From the NCBI GenBank assembly GCA_023433465.1, contig JAEZCR010000020.1:1-6397 (forward strand): a stretch of DNA of 6,397 bases, in the 5' to 3' direction. A program made the position numbers and the translations under genes. Shown in pieces: positions 4,717-6,397 of the stretch. Position 1 is the stretch's first letter. Each line of letters begins with the position of its first letter. The stretch is from Pseudomonadota bacterium. Its GTDB lineage: Bacteria; Pseudomonadota; Gammaproteobacteria; Steroidobacterales; Steroidobacteraceae. Below the pieces are notes generated by a model. The model was given only the letters and a program-made list of their open reading frames with translations. It ran no database searches and had not been told where the DNA came from.

Positions 4717-6330
4717 CTACGACGCGCTGACCGGCGCGATCACGGGGTTCTCTGGCTGGCCTTCGAAGTGCGGCGTCATGATCTGCACTCCCGCGGCGGC
4801 GAACGTGTCGAGGATTCGCGCGTTGAGCTCCGAGCGCACCGCCAATCGGTCCTCGGACCGCTCGAGATTCACGTCCAGCTGATAGGTGACCGAGAAATCG
4901 GAGAGCTCCCACTGCAAGACGCGCGGGGGAGGTTCGCGACGCACGCATCTCGTCTCGGACGCGGCTCGCAGCAACAGTTCGTTCACCTGCCGCCAGGGCA
5001 CGTCGTAGCCGATCGACAATCGCACGCCGAACATCGCGCCGGCGCCCTCGCCCAGACGCGTGTAGTTCACGAGCCTCCCGGACGTGATGACGGAGTTCGG
5101 TACGACGATCTCCTCGCGTTTGATCGTGCGAAGTTTGACGGCGAGCGAACCCATCTCCGTGACGACACCCTCGGTCTCGCCAATCGCGACGAAGTCGCCG
5201 ATCCGGAACGAGCGCGAATAGAGGACCGCGAGTCCGCTGATCCACTGACTCACGAGCCCGGTCGACGCCAGCGACAACCCGACGCCGAACACCACGCTGA
5301 AGGCCTGGAAGATGAGGTTGTTGGCCCACGGCAGCAGTGGATAGGCGATCACGACGCCGAGAGCCCAGACGAACCAGACGGCGATGCGCCGTGTCGCGCG
5401 GGCCTGCTCCACCTGCAGCCAGCTCACGGCACGCACGCCCTGCTCCACTTCGGCCAGCATGCGCGAGATCCACACGGCCACCGCGCGGGTCACGAGCAGC
5501 ACGGCGATCACGAGCGCGAGCGACGGCAGCCAGCGCACGACCGAGAGCAAGCCGGAGGCGATATTCTCGCGCAGGTACGCGCCCAGCCGGTAGCCGAGCG
5601 GCGCCGAGTACGGAAACTGCTGCAGGATGAAGACGACCAACAGATAGACGATCGCGACGATGATGCCCCAGCCGGCGACGCGCAGCAGCGCGCGTTCGAG
5701 CGTCGCGAGCGTCGGCACGATGTCGACGCCGGCGACGACGAGGTTCAGCCGTTTCAGGAACGCATCGAGCCTGCGGACGCCGCCTTCCTGGAGCTTCCGA
5801 ACCAGCCAGCTGATCGCGATCACGGCCAGCGTCGCGAGCACCGAGAACCCGATGCCGCGGAACATGACCGACGGATTTCGCTGCTCGGCCTGGGCCATGA
5901 GCGCGGCGCGCAACTCGCCCTCCGCGCGCCGGACCAGTTGCTCGAGCGTGAGGCCGGACTCGGGGTCCACGTCGCCCTGCACGACGCCGAACACCGCCTG
6001 ACTACCGACCGATACGATCCATCCGTGATCGCGTCCGACCGTCGCCTCGGCGGCTGTCACCGGCTGAACGCGTTCGTGATCGGCGAGCGCATCCAGGCGC
6101 CGTTGCGCGTTGGCGAGTCGCTGCGCCGGCCCGTTGCCGCCGACTACCGCGCGGAACGTCACGATGTGACGGTTCCACAACGTGAGCGTCTCCGGGTCCG
6201 GGCCGACGGCGGCCGCGGCCGTGTTCAGCCACGCAAGCGCCAGCAACGCGAAACACGTGCCGGCCCGTCGCCAGTAATGTGCTTCGATGCGGCCGCTCGC
6301 GCTACTTCTTTCTCCCCACCGCAGGCGCAT
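4717..6330 (-). CDS. MscS-family mechanosensitive ion channel with a periplasmic N-terminal domain
   Basis: The protein has 537 residues from the ATG at 6328-6330. A basic N-terminus with a hydrophobic core (about 26-41, ending in AAAA) looks like a Sec signal peptide. A periplasmic domain of about 115 residues follows, including VVQGDVDPESGLTLEQLV. Five membrane segments lie near 159-177, 217-236, 267-287, 316-335 and 338-372; the last, rich in Gly/Ala/Ser, is the pore helix. The MscS beta domain (FRIGDFVAIG, EGVVTEMGSL, LRTIKREEIVVPNSVI) lies at about 375-415, and the C-terminal alpha/beta part ends near AAAGVQIMTPHF. MscS channels open under membrane tension and release solutes during hypo-osmotic shock. 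The chosen ATG has GGTGGA 7 nt upstream; a GTG at 6342 would add four residues but has no ribosome binding site. The start overlaps the upstream gene's 3' end by 29 nt. The gene leads the string with the receiver and kinase, which suggests co-expression. The family call is firm; the link to signalling is inferred. Confidence 0.93.
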   Translation of the reverse strand: MRLRWGERSSASGRIEAHYWRRAGTCFALLALAWLNTAAAAVGPDPETLTLWNRHIVTFRAVVGGNGPAQRLANAQRRLDALADHERVQPVTAAEATVGRDHGWIVSVGSQAVFGVVQGDVDPESGLTLEQLVRRAEGELRAALMAQAEQRNPSVMFRGIGFSVLATLAVIAISWLVRKLQEGGVRRLDAFLKRLNLVVAGVDIVPTLATLERALLRVAGWGIIVAIVYLLVVFILQQFPYSAPLGYRLGAYLRENIASGLLSVVRWLPSLALVIAVLLVTRAVAVWISRMLAEVEQGVRAVSWLQVEQARATRRIAVWFVWALGVVIAYPLLPWANNLIFQAFSVVFGVGLSLASTGLVSQWISGLAVLYSRSFRIGDFVAIGETEGVVTEMGSLAVKLRTIKREEIVVPNSVITSGRLVNYTRLGEGAGAMFGVRLSIGYDVPWRQVNELLLRAASETRCVRREPPPRVLQWELSDFSVTYQLDVNLERSEDRLAVRSELNARILDTFAAAGVQIMTPHFEGQPENPVIAPVSAS

Positions 6331-6397
6331 ACGGATTTCCACCGAGCGTGTTCGAGATGTCCGCGATCGCGTTCTGCGCGCGCACGCTGTTGCCGGC
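6302..6397 (-). CDS. C-terminal end of an unrecognised protein (5' end outside window)
   Basis: A frame open from the right edge encodes 31 residues. It begins AGNSVRAQNAIADISN, continues TLGGNPYAPAVGRKK and stops at TAG (6302-6304). The composition is protein-like (alternating Ala/Asn/Ile, then a Gly-Asn-Pro-Tyr turn and a basic end) rather than the Arg/Pro-rich text of shadow frames here. I do not recognise the family. It runs in the same direction as the MscS gene, whose ribosome binding site and first ten codons lie inside it, so the two are probably in one transcript and may be translationally coupled. A fragment this short leaves real doubt. Confidence 0.6.
   Translation of the reverse strand, partial: AGNSVRAQNAIADISNTLGGNPYAPAVGRKK

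Noticed and set aside
4661..5473. 270-codon frame on the minus strand inside the MscS gene
   Set aside because: Arg-rich text in a different frame from the clear MscS domain. Only its last 12 codons, beyond the MscS stop, are noted separately as a mini-ORF.

Overview
This is a 6.4 kb, GC-rich window (roughly two thirds G+C by eye) from a bacterial chromosome. The protein families, tight gene packing, FixJ-type response regulators and a signal-peptide-bearing MscS-family channel point to a proteobacterium. I would guess a high-GC gamma- or betaproteobacterium, but the sequence alone does not settle this. I see no mobile element, CRISPR array, tRNA or rRNA.

Left part, plus strand (1-1597). The window opens with the last 59 codons of a gene whose C-terminal pattern (ERARVNV...TGSFCSYRP) resembles the tail of large ATPase/TPR-type regulatory proteins. 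A 67-nt gap follows, holding a perfect 17-bp palindrome and a weak sigma70-like promoter. Next is a complete gene for a bacterial homologue of the tetratricopeptide repeat protein 38 (TTC38) family, with conserved histidine-rich motifs.

Right part, minus strand (6397-1608), read right to left. It starts with the last 31 codons of an unrecognised gene, whose 3' end overlaps the start of an MscS-family mechanosensitive channel gene. A 65-nt gap containing a 12-codon mini-ORF leads to a stand-alone receiver (single-domain response regulator, 121 aa). A 165-nt gap with inverted repeats comes next. Then follow a seven-transmembrane, PAS-containing sensor histidine kinase (612 aa) and a FixJ/NarL-type response regulator (225 aa), which overlap by four bases (ATGA). 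The TTC38 gene and the response regulator gene converge with only 10 nt between their stops, and a 13-bp perfect GC hairpin sits at the junction inside the regulator's last codons.

Working model (inference): the kinase senses a membrane or envelope cue through its 7TM and PAS regions and phosphorylates the co-translated FixJ-type DNA-binding regulator. The separate receiver may share or drain phosphoryl groups. The channel next to it could be a target or a stress-related partner. The parts are known families. What deserves attention is the combination, the two receivers that share an unusual residue after the conserved lysine, the bacterial TTC38 protein, and the operator-like palindromes.
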